The notes under the pieces: generated by a model
Seen by the model: only the letters and a program-made list of their open reading frames with translations
Database searches by the model: none
Told to the model about the DNA's origin: nothing
NCBI RefSeq assembly: GCF_003628505.1
Contig: NZ_RBZP01000002.1
Location: 372,001-436,000, forward strand
Reading direction: 5' to 3'
DNA: 64,000 nucleotides
Source of the DNA: Oceanobacillus halophilus
GTDB taxonomy: Bacteria > Bacillota > Bacilli > Bacillales > Amphibacillaceae
Position numbers and translations under genes: made by a program
Shown here: positions 35,312 through 44,087 of the stretch, piece by piece
How positions within the stretch are numbered: the first letter of the stretch is position 1
Layout of the letters: each line of letters opens with the position of its first letter

Positions 35312-35671
35312 ATCATCTATCCATATAGTAAAAATCATAAAGTATTTTTAAATGAAAATGATACTTGTATTTGTACCAAAATTAAATCTAGCTTATAATT
35401 TACAAACATTCTGGTTGGAGTTTTTTCAAGATTACCCTTCAGTCTCACATACCTTACCCCAAACAAAATTATGTATCCTCAACATCAATAGATAACGCTT
35501 ACATTTATTAAACTATTATTCTTTTAACTTATCATTCTACTTTACTCTAATACACTAGATTTGTAATTTAAATCATAGACTCCTTTGTTATTAGGATTTT
35601 TTATTTTCATACTGCTATTAACTATTAAAGAGAGACGAGCAGGGTCCTTCTAGACCTTCAATATCATCTTT
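35312..35671. other. Intergenic stretch without recognisable genes
   Basis: AT-rich sequence lies between the 5' end of the alcohol dehydrogenase pseudogene and the stop of the PcaC-like gene. No open frame, clear terminator or operator was seen. Confidence 0.6.
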
Positions 35672-36052
35672 TTATTTATTTTCTTCCATTTCATCAAACA
35701 CTTGTTGTGCTGTACGGAAACTATCGATTGCAGCAGGGACACCACAGTAGATTGCGCATTGTAAGAAGACTTCTTTTATTTCTTCCTTTGAAAGTCCGTT
35801 ATTTAATGCCCCTCTAACATGTAATTTTAATTCATGTGGTCTATTTAGAGCAGTAATCATAGCTAAATTTAATAGACTTCTTTCTCTTCTTTCTAAACCA
35901 GGTCGGGTCCAAACTTCTCCCCAGCAATACTCTGTTACTAATTCTTGCATAGCCATATTAAAATCATTTGCATTATTTAATGAGCGCTCAACATGCTCTA
36001 CACCAAGTACAGCCTTTCTTACTTCTAATCCTTCTATAAATTTTTCACCCAT
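35672..36052 (-). CDS. Carboxymuconolactone decarboxylase family protein (PcaC-like)
   Basis: The 126-residue all-helical protein contains WTRPGLERRERSLLNLAM, ALNRPHELKLHVRGALNNG and QCAIYCGVPAAIDSF. This is the PcaC pattern with AIYCGVPAA. The CxxC pair of AhpD-type peroxidases is absent (the Cys residues are spaced CxxxC), so a decarboxylase or isomerase-like role is more likely than peroxidase. No other protocatechuate genes are visible. It stands alone between two clusters behind a good promoter at 36235-36263, so it appears to be individually controlled. AAGGAG precedes the ATG. Confidence 0.85.
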   Translation of the reverse strand: MGEKFIEGLEVRKAVLGVEHVERSLNNANDFNMAMQELVTEYCWGEVWTRPGLERRERSLLNLAMITALNRPHELKLHVRGALNNGLSKEEIKEVFLQCAIYCGVPAAIDSFRTAQQVFDEMEENK

Positions 36053-36085
36053 TTTAAATCAACTCCTTAGTAATTTTCCGCATAC

Positions 36086-36093
36086 TGTATACA
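36086..36093. promoter_or_regulatory. TGTATACA palindrome upstream of the PcaC-like gene
   Basis: The eight-base palindrome lies 34 bases before the gene start and reads CTTGTATACAG on the sense strand. It is like operators of FadR-type GntR proteins. A second TTGTATAC lies over the -10 region at 36235-36242. Confidence 0.45.
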
Positions 36094-36210
36094 AGATAGT
36101 GTTAAAAGGCAAAATTAAAAATAATACATCAGACCTTATTTTTTATATAATTAATAGTCCATACTTCCAAACGACTCTTTTTTTAAGGTATTTACTATTT
36201 ATTTATTTTA

Positions 36211-36222
36211 ACCTCCTTTTTG
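36211..36222 (-). promoter_or_regulatory. Start-less strong Shine-Dalgarno near the 5' end of the transcript
   Basis: AAAAAGGAGGTT on the minus strand is a near-perfect ribosome site. No ATG, GTG or TTG follows within the usual distance, and the next gene begins about 160 bases later. It sits close to the start point predicted from the promoter at 36235-36263. It resembles the STAB-SD that stabilises the 5' end of cry3A mRNA in Bacillus thuringiensis. Confidence 0.45.
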
Positions 36223-36234
36223 TATCTTTTTTAA

Positions 36235-36263
36235 ATTGTATACCGTTATTTATAGACTGTCAA
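36235..36263 (-). promoter_or_regulatory. Sigma-A promoter of the PcaC-like gene
   Basis: TTGACA and TACAAT on the minus strand are 17 bases apart, close to the ideal sigma-A promoter. TTGTATAC overlaps the -10 box and could be an operator. Confidence 0.7.
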
Positions 36264-36597
36264 TACAAAAAATAAATATTATTCTCTATTTTTACTTAAT
36301 AATAATTATTCAAATAATTTAATAAAGTTTTCTTTCCCTCTCATTAATTAATACAAAGCAGACCAAGGATTCCTATAGTCTTTTGTTTACTTTTGTAATT
36401 ATCTATTAGTTTTAGATGCTACTGTTCCAGTTAGTATGCATATTTCTATGAATACTAACACAAGAATCACACTGTTTACATCTTTCGAAATATTACTTAC
36501 TATTTTTCATGGCTATTTAGTTAAATTTTATGAATGCAAAATATCAACTACATCAAATAATCTACGCTATATAATTACTACTAATAGTAGGAACGTG

Positions 36598-36633
36598 AAA
36601 ACTAGCAAGCCTACCTAATGGCTCACTAGTTTT
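36598..36633 (-). terminator. Hairpin terminator after the MmgE/PrpD operon
   Basis: AAAACTAG and CTAGTTTT enclose an inner AGCC/GGCT pair. The structure ends in T4 on both strands. It lies about 90 bases beyond the stop of 36725-38077 and probably ends that transcript. Confidence 0.6.
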
Positions 36634-36724
36634 AATTGCTAGATTCTCGAGATGTCTGATTGATTTAAAATTAAAGAAAATATATATCATAAACCTACTA
36701 CAACTTAGAGAAACTTTAATTTAA

Positions 36725-38077
36725 CTACCTAACTTTAATAAACACACTCATAATTTTCTCTATTTTCTCAATATCCCCCAATCTCAATACGTAGGCAGAT
36801 AACCTTTCCCTTTCATTTATTGAAAGCTTCTTAGCCAACTTCAAAAACTTATTCTGTAATTCTATTTCCGTTACCGGATTTTCCGTATCACCTTTAGGAT
36901 AATCAGTTTGCTTGGTAATTTTTTCTCCATTTGAAAGTGATACTTCCACCTTTACTCCCCATTTTTCTGGATAATTGTCATCAATATCAGGATCCACTTC
37001 AACCTCTACTTTACCCATCATATTTCGAACATCCTCATTCCACAAATTCTCCTGATTAAACACATCCAATCCACCTTCACCCTTAACCAAAGCCAACGCC
37101 GTACAATACTGCAAACTAAACTTAGAAGCATACTCCGTTTCCGGACTATCATTATCTGTTATATTAAGTGCTACTTGATAGGTTTTCACTTTTATCGATT
37201 CCACCAAATCCAATGAGAGGTCGCTTTCATTTCTCAAGTCAATCATTAAATCCATTGCATGATGCGTATGGCGACAGGATGCATGAATCTTAAATCCATT
37301 CTCCATAATCTTAAATTCTTTCCCAAGATTATTTGTAACCTTTGATTCATCAAAGCTTTCACTCATCGCTCGAAAGAAGCCTCGGTCCCCCTCTAATATT
37401 TCACTTGCACCAGTAAATCCTTTTTGAGCAAGCAAACCACTTATTACTCCATTCATGGCAGCTTTCCCTGGGTGAAGCTGCTTCGACATAGCTCCATCCT
37501 CAATAAATTCCCATAAACCAGCAGCTTGTGTTCCGGCACTACCTAAGGCATGGACAATTTGTTCTTCATGTAATTCTAGTAATTTGGAGACAGCAGCTGC
37601 TGCACCAAATGTTCCGCACGTAGCAGTATTATGCCAATAGTAATAATGAGATGGCGTTACGGCTTCCCCAATTCGGTAACATACTTCATAGCCAATTACG
37701 ACTGCTGTAATGAGGTCTTTTCCAGATAGCTTTTTCCACTCTGCCACAGCAAGTGCTGCAGGTACAACAACTGTTGCCGCATGAATAATTGACGCTTTAT
37801 GGATATCGTCCAGTTCTACAATATGACTTGCTGCTCCATTTACAAGTGCCGCTTGTGCAACCGATGTTTTTCCTCCTGTCACTAACGTAGCTTGAGGTTC
37901 TCCACCCATTTCCACTGCAAAGTCATGAACCATTTTTACTGGGGCTTTCGTCGAACCAGCAATTGCGGAGCCAAAATAATCAAGAATACATAGTTTCGTA
38001 AATTCGACAACTTCTTCCGGAATATTATCGTAATTCGTATCAATAATATACGAGGCTAACTTCTTACTTAATCCCAT
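36725..38077 (-). CDS. MmgE/PrpD family protein (2-methylcitrate dehydratase / cis-aconitate decarboxylase fold)
   Basis: The 450-residue protein has family hallmarks: HIVELDDIHKASIIHAAT (about 85-102), YYYWHNTATCGTFGAA, QLHPGKAAMNG and HASCRHTHHAMD. Members include methylcitrate dehydratase PrpD and cis-aconitate decarboxylase, the itaconate-forming enzyme. A MmgE/PrpD gene is also found in the Pseudomonas itaconate-catabolism cluster, next to the same MaoC, CaiB and CitE genes as here. Its exact reaction there is not known to me, so function stays open. AAGGAGGAG precedes the ATG. A decayed copy of the N-terminal part is at 25390-25690. Confidence 0.88.
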   Translation of the reverse strand: MGLSKKLASYIIDTNYDNIPEEVVEFTKLCILDYFGSAIAGSTKAPVKMVHDFAVEMGGEPQATLVTGGKTSVAQAALVNGAASHIVELDDIHKASIIHAATVVVPAALAVAEWKKLSGKDLITAVVIGYEVCYRIGEAVTPSHYYYWHNTATCGTFGAAAAVSKLLELHEEQIVHALGSAGTQAAGLWEFIEDGAMSKQLHPGKAAMNGVISGLLAQKGFTGASEILEGDRGFFRAMSESFDESKVTNNLGKEFKIMENGFKIHASCRHTHHAMDLMIDLRNESDLSLDLVESIKVKTYQVALNITDNDSPETEYASKFSLQYCTALALVKGEGGLDVFNQENLWNEDVRNMMGKVEVEVDPDIDDNYPEKWGVKVEVSLSNGEKITKQTDYPKGDTENPVTEIELQNKFLKLAKKLSINERERLSAYVLRLGDIEKIEKIMSVFIKVR

Positions 38078-38100
38078 TATTCTCTCCTCCTTCGATCCTA

Positions 38101-38631
38101 TTAATTTACTTTTACTTGCTCTTTATCTAACACTTTATCAAGTAACTTATTTTCCTTATTTGGAGCGAATTCCTTCTTATAAATCATAAAGGTCCGTTTA
38201 TACGTGATAACCGTTTCTTCTCTTTGGTTGTAGCCTACAGTTTTGACAGATACAATTCCTACGTTAGGACGAGACTTTGATTCGCGCTTTTCCAATACTT
38301 CTGAATAGGAATAAATAGTATCTCCTTCAAAAACTGGATTCGGTAAACGTACTTCATCCCAACCAAGATTGGCCATAGCATTTTGAGAGATATCCGTAAC
38401 CGATTGTCCCGTCACCAATGCTAACGTAAACGTGGAATCTACTAATGGCTTTTTAAACTCTGTTTGTTCAGAATAGTAGTCATCAAAATGAATCGGGTTT
38501 GTATTTTGCGTTAATAAGGTCACCCAAATATTATCTGTTTTTGTTACTGTTCTACCTAATGGATGTGGATAAATATCCCCAATCTCAAAATCCTCATAAA
38601 AACGACCTTTCCAACCATCCTTCACACTCAT
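38101..38631 (-). CDS. MaoC-family hydratase, itaconyl-CoA/mesaconyl-CoA hydratase-like
   Basis: The 176-residue protein has a MaoC/hot-dog fold with FEIGDIYPHPLGRTVT and LLTQNTNPIHFDDYYSEQTEF, the hydratase loop with catalytic Asn/His. This longer variety with the HPLGRTV start resembles itaconyl-CoA hydratase (Ich/RipB) and mesaconyl-CoA hydratases. Next to CaiB and CitE it would convert itaconyl- or mesaconyl-CoA to citramalyl-CoA. ATG at 38631 has GGGGG eight bases upstream; a TTG at 38634 is less likely. Confidence 0.82.
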   Translation of the reverse strand: MSVKDGWKGRFYEDFEIGDIYPHPLGRTVTKTDNIWVTLLTQNTNPIHFDDYYSEQTEFKKPLVDSTFTLALVTGQSVTDISQNAMANLGWDEVRLPNPVFEGDTIYSYSEVLEKRESKSRPNVGIVSVKTVGYNQREETVITYKRTFMIYKKEFAPNKENKLLDKVLDKEQVKVN

Positions 38632-38646
38632 CAAGTTATCCCCCTT

Positions 38647-39804
38647 TTAATTTTTTACATAGTCCTTATTAAAACCTAACTCTTCTAGTATCTGATCTGT
38701 ATGCTCTCCTAACTCTGGCACAGGTTTCATTACCGGATTAATCCCTTTCATGGTAAACGGTGGCTTTAATGCCGCTATCTCTCCAACTGGCGTTTGTACA
38801 GTAGTCCAACGATTTCTAGCAGCTAATTGTGGGTGCTCATAAAAGTCTTTTAAATTATTTAATCTTGCATTTGCAATTTGTGCTGAATCCAGTCGTGCAA
38901 TTACCTCAGCTGAATCCAACGAATCGAAACAATCTTCAATAATTCCTTTTAATTCTTGGCGATTCTCCGACCGTTTTGAGTTATTATCAAATCTGTCGTC
39001 ATTCGCTAATTTAGGTTCCTGAAGAACAATATCACAAAACTTCTTCCATTCTCTTTCATTTTGTAAACCAATAAACACTGTCTTCTCATCTCCACATAAA
39101 AACGGACCATAAGGATAAATAGTAGCATGGCTTGCTCCCGTACGTTTTGGCTCTTTTCCACCATAAACAGAATAATACATAGGGAAGCCCATCCACTCTC
39201 CAAGCGCCTCTAACATGGAAACCTCCATTATCGTTCCTTTACCAGTCTTTCCGCGGTTTAGCAGAGCTGTAAGAATTCCGGAGTATACGTACATCCCAGC
39301 TGCTATATCCGCAATTGAGATACCCGTTTTTGACGGGGTATCTTCACTGCCGGTAACAGAAACAAGTCCCGCTTCACACTGAATTAAAAGGTCATAAGCC
39401 TTTTTATCCTCATAGGATCCATTCTTCCCGTATCCAGAGAGGCTGCTTACAATTAGATTTGGATTTTTCTCTGTCAGTTCTTCTGGTATAAAGCCCATTC
39501 TTTCTAATGCACCTGGTGCAAGATTTTGTACGAGAACATCCGCGTTTTCTAGTAATTTACGTAATACTTCTTTTCCTTCTTCTGCCTTCAAGTCAAGTGT
39601 TATTGATTCTTTTGAACGGTTACACCAGACAAAATGACTGGACATACCATTTACCGTTGTATCATAATTTCTTGCAAAATCTCCTGTTTCAGGACGCTCT
39701 ACTTTAATAACTCGTGCTCCTAAATCTGCTAATTGTCTAGTAGCGAAAGGAACAGCGATTGCTTGTTCCAAAGAGACTACTGTAACACCTTCAAGTGGTA
39801 ACAT
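38647..39804 (-). CDS. CaiB/BaiF family CoA-transferase (class III)
   Basis: The 385-residue protein has the family start LPLEGVTVVSLEQAIAVPFATR, ADLGARVIKVERPETGDFAR, and the active-site Asp166 in GISIADIAAGMYVYSG. Class III CoA-transferases move CoA between an acyl-CoA and a free acid through an aspartyl-CoA intermediate. In this setting the likely acceptor is itaconate or a related dicarboxylate with succinyl-CoA as donor. It lies 15 bases after the MaoC gene start in the same operon; AAGGAGGAG precedes the ATG. Confidence 0.88.
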   Translation of the reverse strand: MLPLEGVTVVSLEQAIAVPFATRQLADLGARVIKVERPETGDFARNYDTTVNGMSSHFVWCNRSKESITLDLKAEEGKEVLRKLLENADVLVQNLAPGALERMGFIPEELTEKNPNLIVSSLSGYGKNGSYEDKKAYDLLIQCEAGLVSVTGSEDTPSKTGISIADIAAGMYVYSGILTALLNRGKTGKGTIMEVSMLEALGEWMGFPMYYSVYGGKEPKRTGASHATIYPYGPFLCGDEKTVFIGLQNEREWKKFCDIVLQEPKLANDDRFDNNSKRSENRQELKGIIEDCFDSLDSAEVIARLDSAQIANARLNNLKDFYEHPQLAARNRWTTVQTPVGEIAALKPPFTMKGINPVMKPVPELGEHTDQILEELGFNKDYVKN

Positions 39805-39834
39805 CTAACTCCTCCTTAAAAATAACCATATATT

Positions 39835-40692
39835 TTATACTTGTATATCCGCATATAAAAGAAGCTTTCTAGCGCGCTCTGCCACAGGGATATCCACCAT
39901 TTTTCCATCTATCTGAATTGCAGCCTCTCCCTTATCCAGGGATTCATTGTATTGCTGAACGATTTTTTTGGCTTCCTCAATTTCCTCTGGAGTAGGGGAA
40001 TAAATTTGGTTCGTTCGATCGATTTGATTTGGATGAATTAGTAACTTTCCTTGAAATCCCAAGCGTTTCCCCATTCTTGCATCTTCAACTAGCCCTTCTT
40101 CATCCTGAAAATCAGTAAATACAGAATCAATCGGTGGTTCAATTCCTGCTGCACTAGAAACTTCCACCAATTTCGATTTTGAATACAGTAATTCCGTCCC
40201 GTGATGATCCGGACTTATATTAAGGTCAAGCTTATAATCCTCAGCACCAAATGCCAGACACTGAATACGCGTACTTGCTGTTGCAATTTCATAAGCATGA
40301 TAAAGCCCCGAAGCAGATTCGATGATAGGGATAATGGATACTTTATGATTATTAATCTGGTATTTTCTTTCTAATACTTCTAATAAATAATCAATGATTA
40401 CTATATCCTCTTTGGTATTTACCTTTGGCAAAACAATTCCAGTTAAGCCATCCCTTACACATTCATATAAATCATCCAAAAAAAATGGGGTCGTACGATC
40501 ATTAATTCGAATATAATTTAAATTTTCTTTTGTTTCTTGAATAATCTTGGAAACCTTTAATCTAGCTGTTTCTTTCTCAGACACTGAAACAGCATCTTCC
40601 AAGTCAAAAATAAGCGCATTCACATCAAGAATTCTAGCTTTTTGTAAATGTTTCTCATTATTTCCGGGTATGAATAACCATGTTTTAATCAT
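39835..40692 (-). CDS. CitE/HpcH-family lyase, (S)-citramalyl-CoA lyase-like
   Basis: The 285-residue TIM-barrel lyase has WLFIPGNNEKHLQKAR, ALIFDLEDAVSVSEK (Mg-binding Glu/Asp), IPIIESASGLYHA and FGAEDYKLDLN. CitE-like enzymes without a citrate lyase complex cleave citramalyl-, malyl- or beta-methylmalyl-CoA. Next to CaiB and MaoC genes, (S)-citramalyl-CoA to acetyl-CoA plus pyruvate is the natural choice. ATG at 40692 is used because GAGGAGGGG sits directly upstream; a longer frame to 40818 overlaps the regulator gene and lacks a ribosome site. No citrate-lyase alpha or gamma genes are nearby. Confidence 0.86.
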   Translation of the reverse strand: MIKTWLFIPGNNEKHLQKARILDVNALIFDLEDAVSVSEKETARLKVSKIIQETKENLNYIRINDRTTPFFLDDLYECVRDGLTGIVLPKVNTKEDIVIIDYLLEVLERKYQINNHKVSIIPIIESASGLYHAYEIATASTRIQCLAFGAEDYKLDLNISPDHHGTELLYSKSKLVEVSSAAGIEPPIDSVFTDFQDEEGLVEDARMGKRLGFQGKLLIHPNQIDRTNQIYSPTPEEIEEAKKIVQQYNESLDKGEAAIQIDGKMVDIPVAERARKLLLYADIQV

Positions 40693-40723
40693 TGGTCCCC
40701 TCCTCTCTACCTTGATGCATTCG

Positions 40724-41389
40724 TTATTGAAATTCATGGTTTTCCATGGATTGGATGAGTTCTTCACCAGACCTTCTAATATGTTCTGATAAGCAGGTAG
40801 CAGCAGTCTCTGTTTCACGATTTTTTATTGCATTTAGAATTTGTTCATGTTCTTGAATCGACTTTTCTATTTGTCCCGGAATAATCTGTGGGGTGTCGTG
40901 TGGAAAACCATTTGAAATGGTTCCAATGATTCCCAAGAGCCTTGGTCGATTACATTTATTAATTAATAGCTGATGAAATTGGATATTTAGCTCCACGAAA
41001 TGATCACGAGAGTTTGTTTCTATCATTCCTTGATGAAATTCTTCTAACTTGTTGATCTCTTCTTTCGTAAAATTCCCAATACCTTTCGTTAATGCTTCTG
41101 GTTCAAGAAGAGCTCGAAGTTCATAAATTTCTTTGATATCCTCTTTAGAGATGGAGCGAACTACTGCCCCTTTATGTGGTTCAATAACAACTAATCCTTC
41201 CAACTCTAACGTACGAAGTGCTTCTCTAACAGGCATTCGACTGACCCCAATTAAATCAGCTAGCTCTGTTTGTACCAATTTTTCACCAGGTCTAAAATCA
41301 CCTTTTAATATAGCTCTTCTTAACACACTGCAAACACGATTATGCAGCATTTCTCTTTCCCCTATTTTTAAATCCAGCTTCTCTGTCAT
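40724..41389 (-). CDS. GntR-family transcriptional regulator (FadR/FCD type)
   Basis: The roughly 221-residue protein has a winged-helix N-domain (LADLIGVSRMPVREALRTLE) and an FCD domain with HQGMIETNSRDHFVELNIQFHQLL. Its His residues suit the metal-bound dicarboxylate site seen in this family. It probably represses the surrounding C5-dicarboxylate genes. ATG 41389 follows AGGGG by eight bases; upstream ATGs would overlap the fumarase beta gene. The motif TTGGATACAATAT before 45846 is a candidate site for it. Confidence 0.86.
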   Translation of the reverse strand: MTEKLDLKIGEREMLHNRVCSVLRRAILKGDFRPGEKLVQTELADLIGVSRMPVREALRTLELEGLVVIEPHKGAVVRSISKEDIKEIYELRALLEPEALTKGIGNFTKEEINKLEEFHQGMIETNSRDHFVELNIQFHQLLINKCNRPRLLGIIGTISNGFPHDTPQIIPGQIEKSIQEHEQILNAIKNRETETAATCLSEHIRRSGEELIQSMENHEFQ

Positions 41390-41414
41390 AATCATTTCCC
41401 CTATTTTTTGGAGT

Positions 41415-41972
41415 TTATATATTTGTTTTTCGGTATATATTAACACCTTCCTGATAGTAATCGCCGCCATGCATATCATTGATTACTATAGCTGGAAAGT
41501 CCTCCACTTCCATTTTTCGTATCGCTTCTATACCTAAGTCTTCATATGCAATGACTTCCACGCTTTTTATCGTTTTAGCAATAAGCGCTGCAGAACCACC
41601 AACTGCTGCAAAATATACAGCATGGTTATCTTGAATCGCTTGTTTGACTTGATCATTACGATACCCTTTTCCAATCATCCCTTTTAATCCTAATTCCAAT
41701 AATTTTGGCGTATAGGCGTCCATTCGTGAGCTAGTTGTAGGGCCAGCTGAACCAATCACCTGTCCTGGCTTAGCCGGAGTAGGACCAACGTAATAAATAA
41801 CTTGACCATTGATATCGAACGGTAACTCCAACCCTTTATCTAATGTTTCCGCCATTCGCATATGGGCAGCATCACGTGCAGTATAAACCGTACCACTTAT
41901 TCGAACCTGATCACCTGCTCTTAAACTTGAAACAGTCTTTTCATCTAATGGTAGTTTAATAGACTTTGGCAT
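41415..41972 (-). CDS. Fumarase/mesaconase class I, beta subunit (C-terminal domain type)
   Basis: The 185-residue protein matches the C-terminal domain of Fe-S fumarases and tartrate dehydratase beta. It has GDQVRISGTVYTARDAAHMR, YVGPTPAKPGQVIGSAGPTTSSRMD and FAAVGGSAALIA. It works as a heterodimer with the alpha subunit encoded 17 bases upstream. Class I fumarases often hydrate mesaconate to citramalate; with CitE, CaiB and MaoC around, mesaconase activity is plausible. Fumarate or tartrate remain alternatives. Confidence 0.86.
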   Translation of the reverse strand: MPKSIKLPLDEKTVSSLRAGDQVRISGTVYTARDAAHMRMAETLDKGLELPFDINGQVIYYVGPTPAKPGQVIGSAGPTTSSRMDAYTPKLLELGLKGMIGKGYRNDQVKQAIQDNHAVYFAAVGGSAALIAKTIKSVEVIAYEDLGIEAIRKMEVEDFPAIVINDMHGGDYYQEGVNIYRKTNI

Positions 41973-41988
41973 TTCTTTTTCTCCTTTA

Positions 41989-42831
41989 TTACAAGATTGC
42001 TACTTGGTGTCTACTAGCATGACAATTTAAATTTACCGCTACAGGCAATGTCGCAATATGGCATGCTTCTGCTTCAATTTTCACATCAAGTGCTGTCGTA
42101 GAACCTCCCAACCCCTGAGGCCCAATACCTAATCGGTTAATTTCCTCCATCAGTTCTATTTCCAGATCTGCTATCGTAGGATCAGGATTCCGCTCTCCAA
42201 TAGGTCGGAATAGGGATTTCTTAGCCAGAAATGCACAGCGTTCGAAATTCCCACCAATACCAACTCCAACTACTAATGGTGGGCATGCATTGGGTCCCGC
42301 ATCCTTCACGATATCCAGGATATAATCCTTTATTCCAACAAGGCCATCCGAGGGTTTAAGCATTTTCATATCACTCATGTTTTCAGCGCCTCCACCTTTT
42401 GCTGTCATATGGATGGTTATTTCATCTCCTTCCACCATTTCCAAATGGATAACAGCAGGAGTATTGTCGCCAGTGTTTTTACGATTTAATGGGTCTCCGA
42501 CAACGGAATTGCGTAAATACCCTTCACCATATCCTTTCCGGACCCCCTCATTAATTGCTGCTGACAAGGAACCCCCAACAATATGGCAATCTTGACCGAT
42601 TTCTACAATAAACACGGCTGTTCCAGTATCCTGACACATTGGAACATGTTCTGTTTTAGCAACCTTGGCATTATCTACTAGTTGTTGGAGCACATCTTTT
42701 CCTACAGGAGATTCTTCCGTACGCAAAGCTTGTTGAAAAGCTTCAAAAACATCTTCTCCAAGATTATAGTTTGCTTCTTGACACATAGAAGCAACACGAT
42801 CAACTATTTCTTGATACATTATTTTCTTCAT
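41989..42831 (-). CDS. Fumarase/mesaconase class I, alpha subunit (Fe-S domain)
   Basis: The 280-residue subunit holds the 4Fe-4S ligands: Cys66 in VPMCQDTGTAVF, the Cys in GPNACPPLVVGVGIGG, and the Cys in NFERCAFLAKK. It also has RNSVVGDPLNRKNTGDNTP. ATG 42831 is chosen since AAGGTGAT stands nearby; a longer frame to 42876 would cross the terminator hairpin. It forms the heterodimer with the beta subunit. Being two genes instead of one, it is the archaeal/Gram-positive arrangement that includes tartrate dehydratase and mesaconase. Confidence 0.88.
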   Translation of the reverse strand: MKKIMYQEIVDRVASMCQEANYNLGEDVFEAFQQALRTEESPVGKDVLQQLVDNAKVAKTEHVPMCQDTGTAVFIVEIGQDCHIVGGSLSAAINEGVRKGYGEGYLRNSVVGDPLNRKNTGDNTPAVIHLEMVEGDEITIHMTAKGGGAENMSDMKMLKPSDGLVGIKDYILDIVKDAGPNACPPLVVGVGIGGNFERCAFLAKKSLFRPIGERNPDPTIADLEIELMEEINRLGIGPQGLGGSTTALDVKIEAEACHIATLPVAVNLNCHASRHQVAIL

Positions 42832-42867
42832 AGTAATCACCTTCCAGATAGTAGGTAAATATAAAAG

Positions 42868-42897
42868 TTCCATCAATAGACGAATCTATTGATGGAA
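42868..42897 (-). terminator. 13-base perfect hairpin between dehydrogenase and fumarase genes
   Basis: TTCCATCAATAGA and TCTATTGATGGAA are exact complements around a four-base loop. On the minus strand CTTTTATATTT follows. It is a plausible terminator or attenuator after the 42910-44070 gene. Confidence 0.75.
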
Positions 42898-42909
42898 GGT
42901 TGATGCTAT

Positions 42910-44070
42910 TTAGAATGACCTTGGTAATCCAAGCACATGCTGTCCAACGTAGGAGGTAATCAAATTATTAGTAACTGGTGCTACAATGAATAATCGAGCT
43001 TCCCGGAATTTCCGCTCAATATTATATTCCTTCGCGAAACCATATCCACCAAAAGTTGTCATAGCTGCATTGGCAGCTTTCCAAGTCGATTCAGTTGCCA
43101 AATATTTTGCCATATTGGCTTCTGCTCCACAGTTTTCCCCCTCATCAAATAATTTAGCAGCCTTATCTCTCATCAATGTTGCTGCTTCAATATCCATATA
43201 AGATTGTGAGATTGGAAACTGAACTCCCTGATTTTGACCAATTGGTCGATTAAAGACAACTCGTTCATTGGCATACTGAACAGATTTATCAACAAAGTAT
43301 TTTCCATCCCCAAGACTTTCGGATGCTACTAAAATACGTTCTGCATTCATTCCACTTAAGACATATTTAAATCCTTTGCCTTCTTCCCCGATTAGGTTTT
43401 CTTCAGGAATTACGGCGTTTTCAAAGAAAACTTCTGTAGTCGCATGGTTAATCATCGTGTCAATTGGACGAATCTCAATATTATCTTGTTGATCTTTCAT
43501 GTCTAAGATAAATAAGCTAAGACCATCTGTTTTCTTGGTCACTTGATCTTTTGGAGTAGTTCTTGCTAAAAGCAGCATTAAATCAGAATGCTCCGTACGT
43601 GAGATAAATATCTTTTGTCCATTGACGATATATTTATCTCCTTGCTTCACTGCTGTTGTCGTAATACTCGTTGTATCACTTCCAGCAGTAGGCTCTGTAA
43701 TCCCAAACGCTTGCAGTCTAAGCTCTCCACTTGCAATTTTAGGAAGGTAGCGTTGTTTTTGCTCTTCACTTCCATGTCGTAGAATGGCGCCCATTGTATA
43801 CATTTGCGCATGCCCTGCACCAGAGTTTCCACCAGAACGATTAATTTCTTCTAAAATAATTCCAGCCTCAAGCATACCTAATCCTGCTCCGCCATACTCT
43901 TCAGGAATAAGAACAGATAACCAACCTTCATTGGTTAGCGCTTTAATAAATTCTTCAGGATACTCATCTTTTTCATCTGTTTCTCTCCAATAAGATTCTG
44001 GGAATTTGTCACACAATGCTCGAACACTTTCACGGATTAATTCTAAATCTTGTACGGTACTTGTCGTCAT
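42910..44070 (-). CDS. Acyl-CoA dehydrogenase family protein, itaconate-cluster type
   Basis: The 386-residue flavoprotein has FGITEPTAGSDTTSITTTAV and GQKIFISRTEHSDL. The usual catalytic YEGTSEI segment reads RLFIVAPVTNNLITSYVGQ, without Glu at that place. The end is HVLGLPRSF. Relatives with the same tail occur in the Pseudomonas itaconate cluster. If it is a dehydrogenase, the base must be elsewhere, as in isovaleryl-CoA dehydrogenase. Possible substrates are methylsuccinyl-CoA or related C5 acyl-CoA. It lies after the hydratase gene (17 bases). Confidence 0.82.
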   Translation of the reverse strand: MTTSTVQDLELIRESVRALCDKFPESYWRETDEKDEYPEEFIKALTNEGWLSVLIPEEYGGAGLGMLEAGIILEEINRSGGNSGAGHAQMYTMGAILRHGSEEQKQRYLPKIASGELRLQAFGITEPTAGSDTTSITTTAVKQGDKYIVNGQKIFISRTEHSDLMLLLARTTPKDQVTKKTDGLSLFILDMKDQQDNIEIRPIDTMINHATTEVFFENAVIPEENLIGEEGKGFKYVLSGMNAERILVASESLGDGKYFVDKSVQYANERVVFNRPIGQNQGVQFPISQSYMDIEAATLMRDKAAKLFDEGENCGAEANMAKYLATESTWKAANAAMTTFGGYGFAKEYNIERKFREARLFIVAPVTNNLITSYVGQHVLGLPRSF

Positions 44071-44087
44071 TTTTCATTTCCCCTTTA

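Noticed and set aside
36436-36618. 60-codon plus-strand reading frame
   Set aside because: It has no ribosome site, low-complexity composition and a terminator hairpin at its end.
39835-40818. Longer CitE reading frame
   Set aside because: It overlaps the GntR gene; ATG 40692 has GAGGAGGGG and gives a standard N-terminus.
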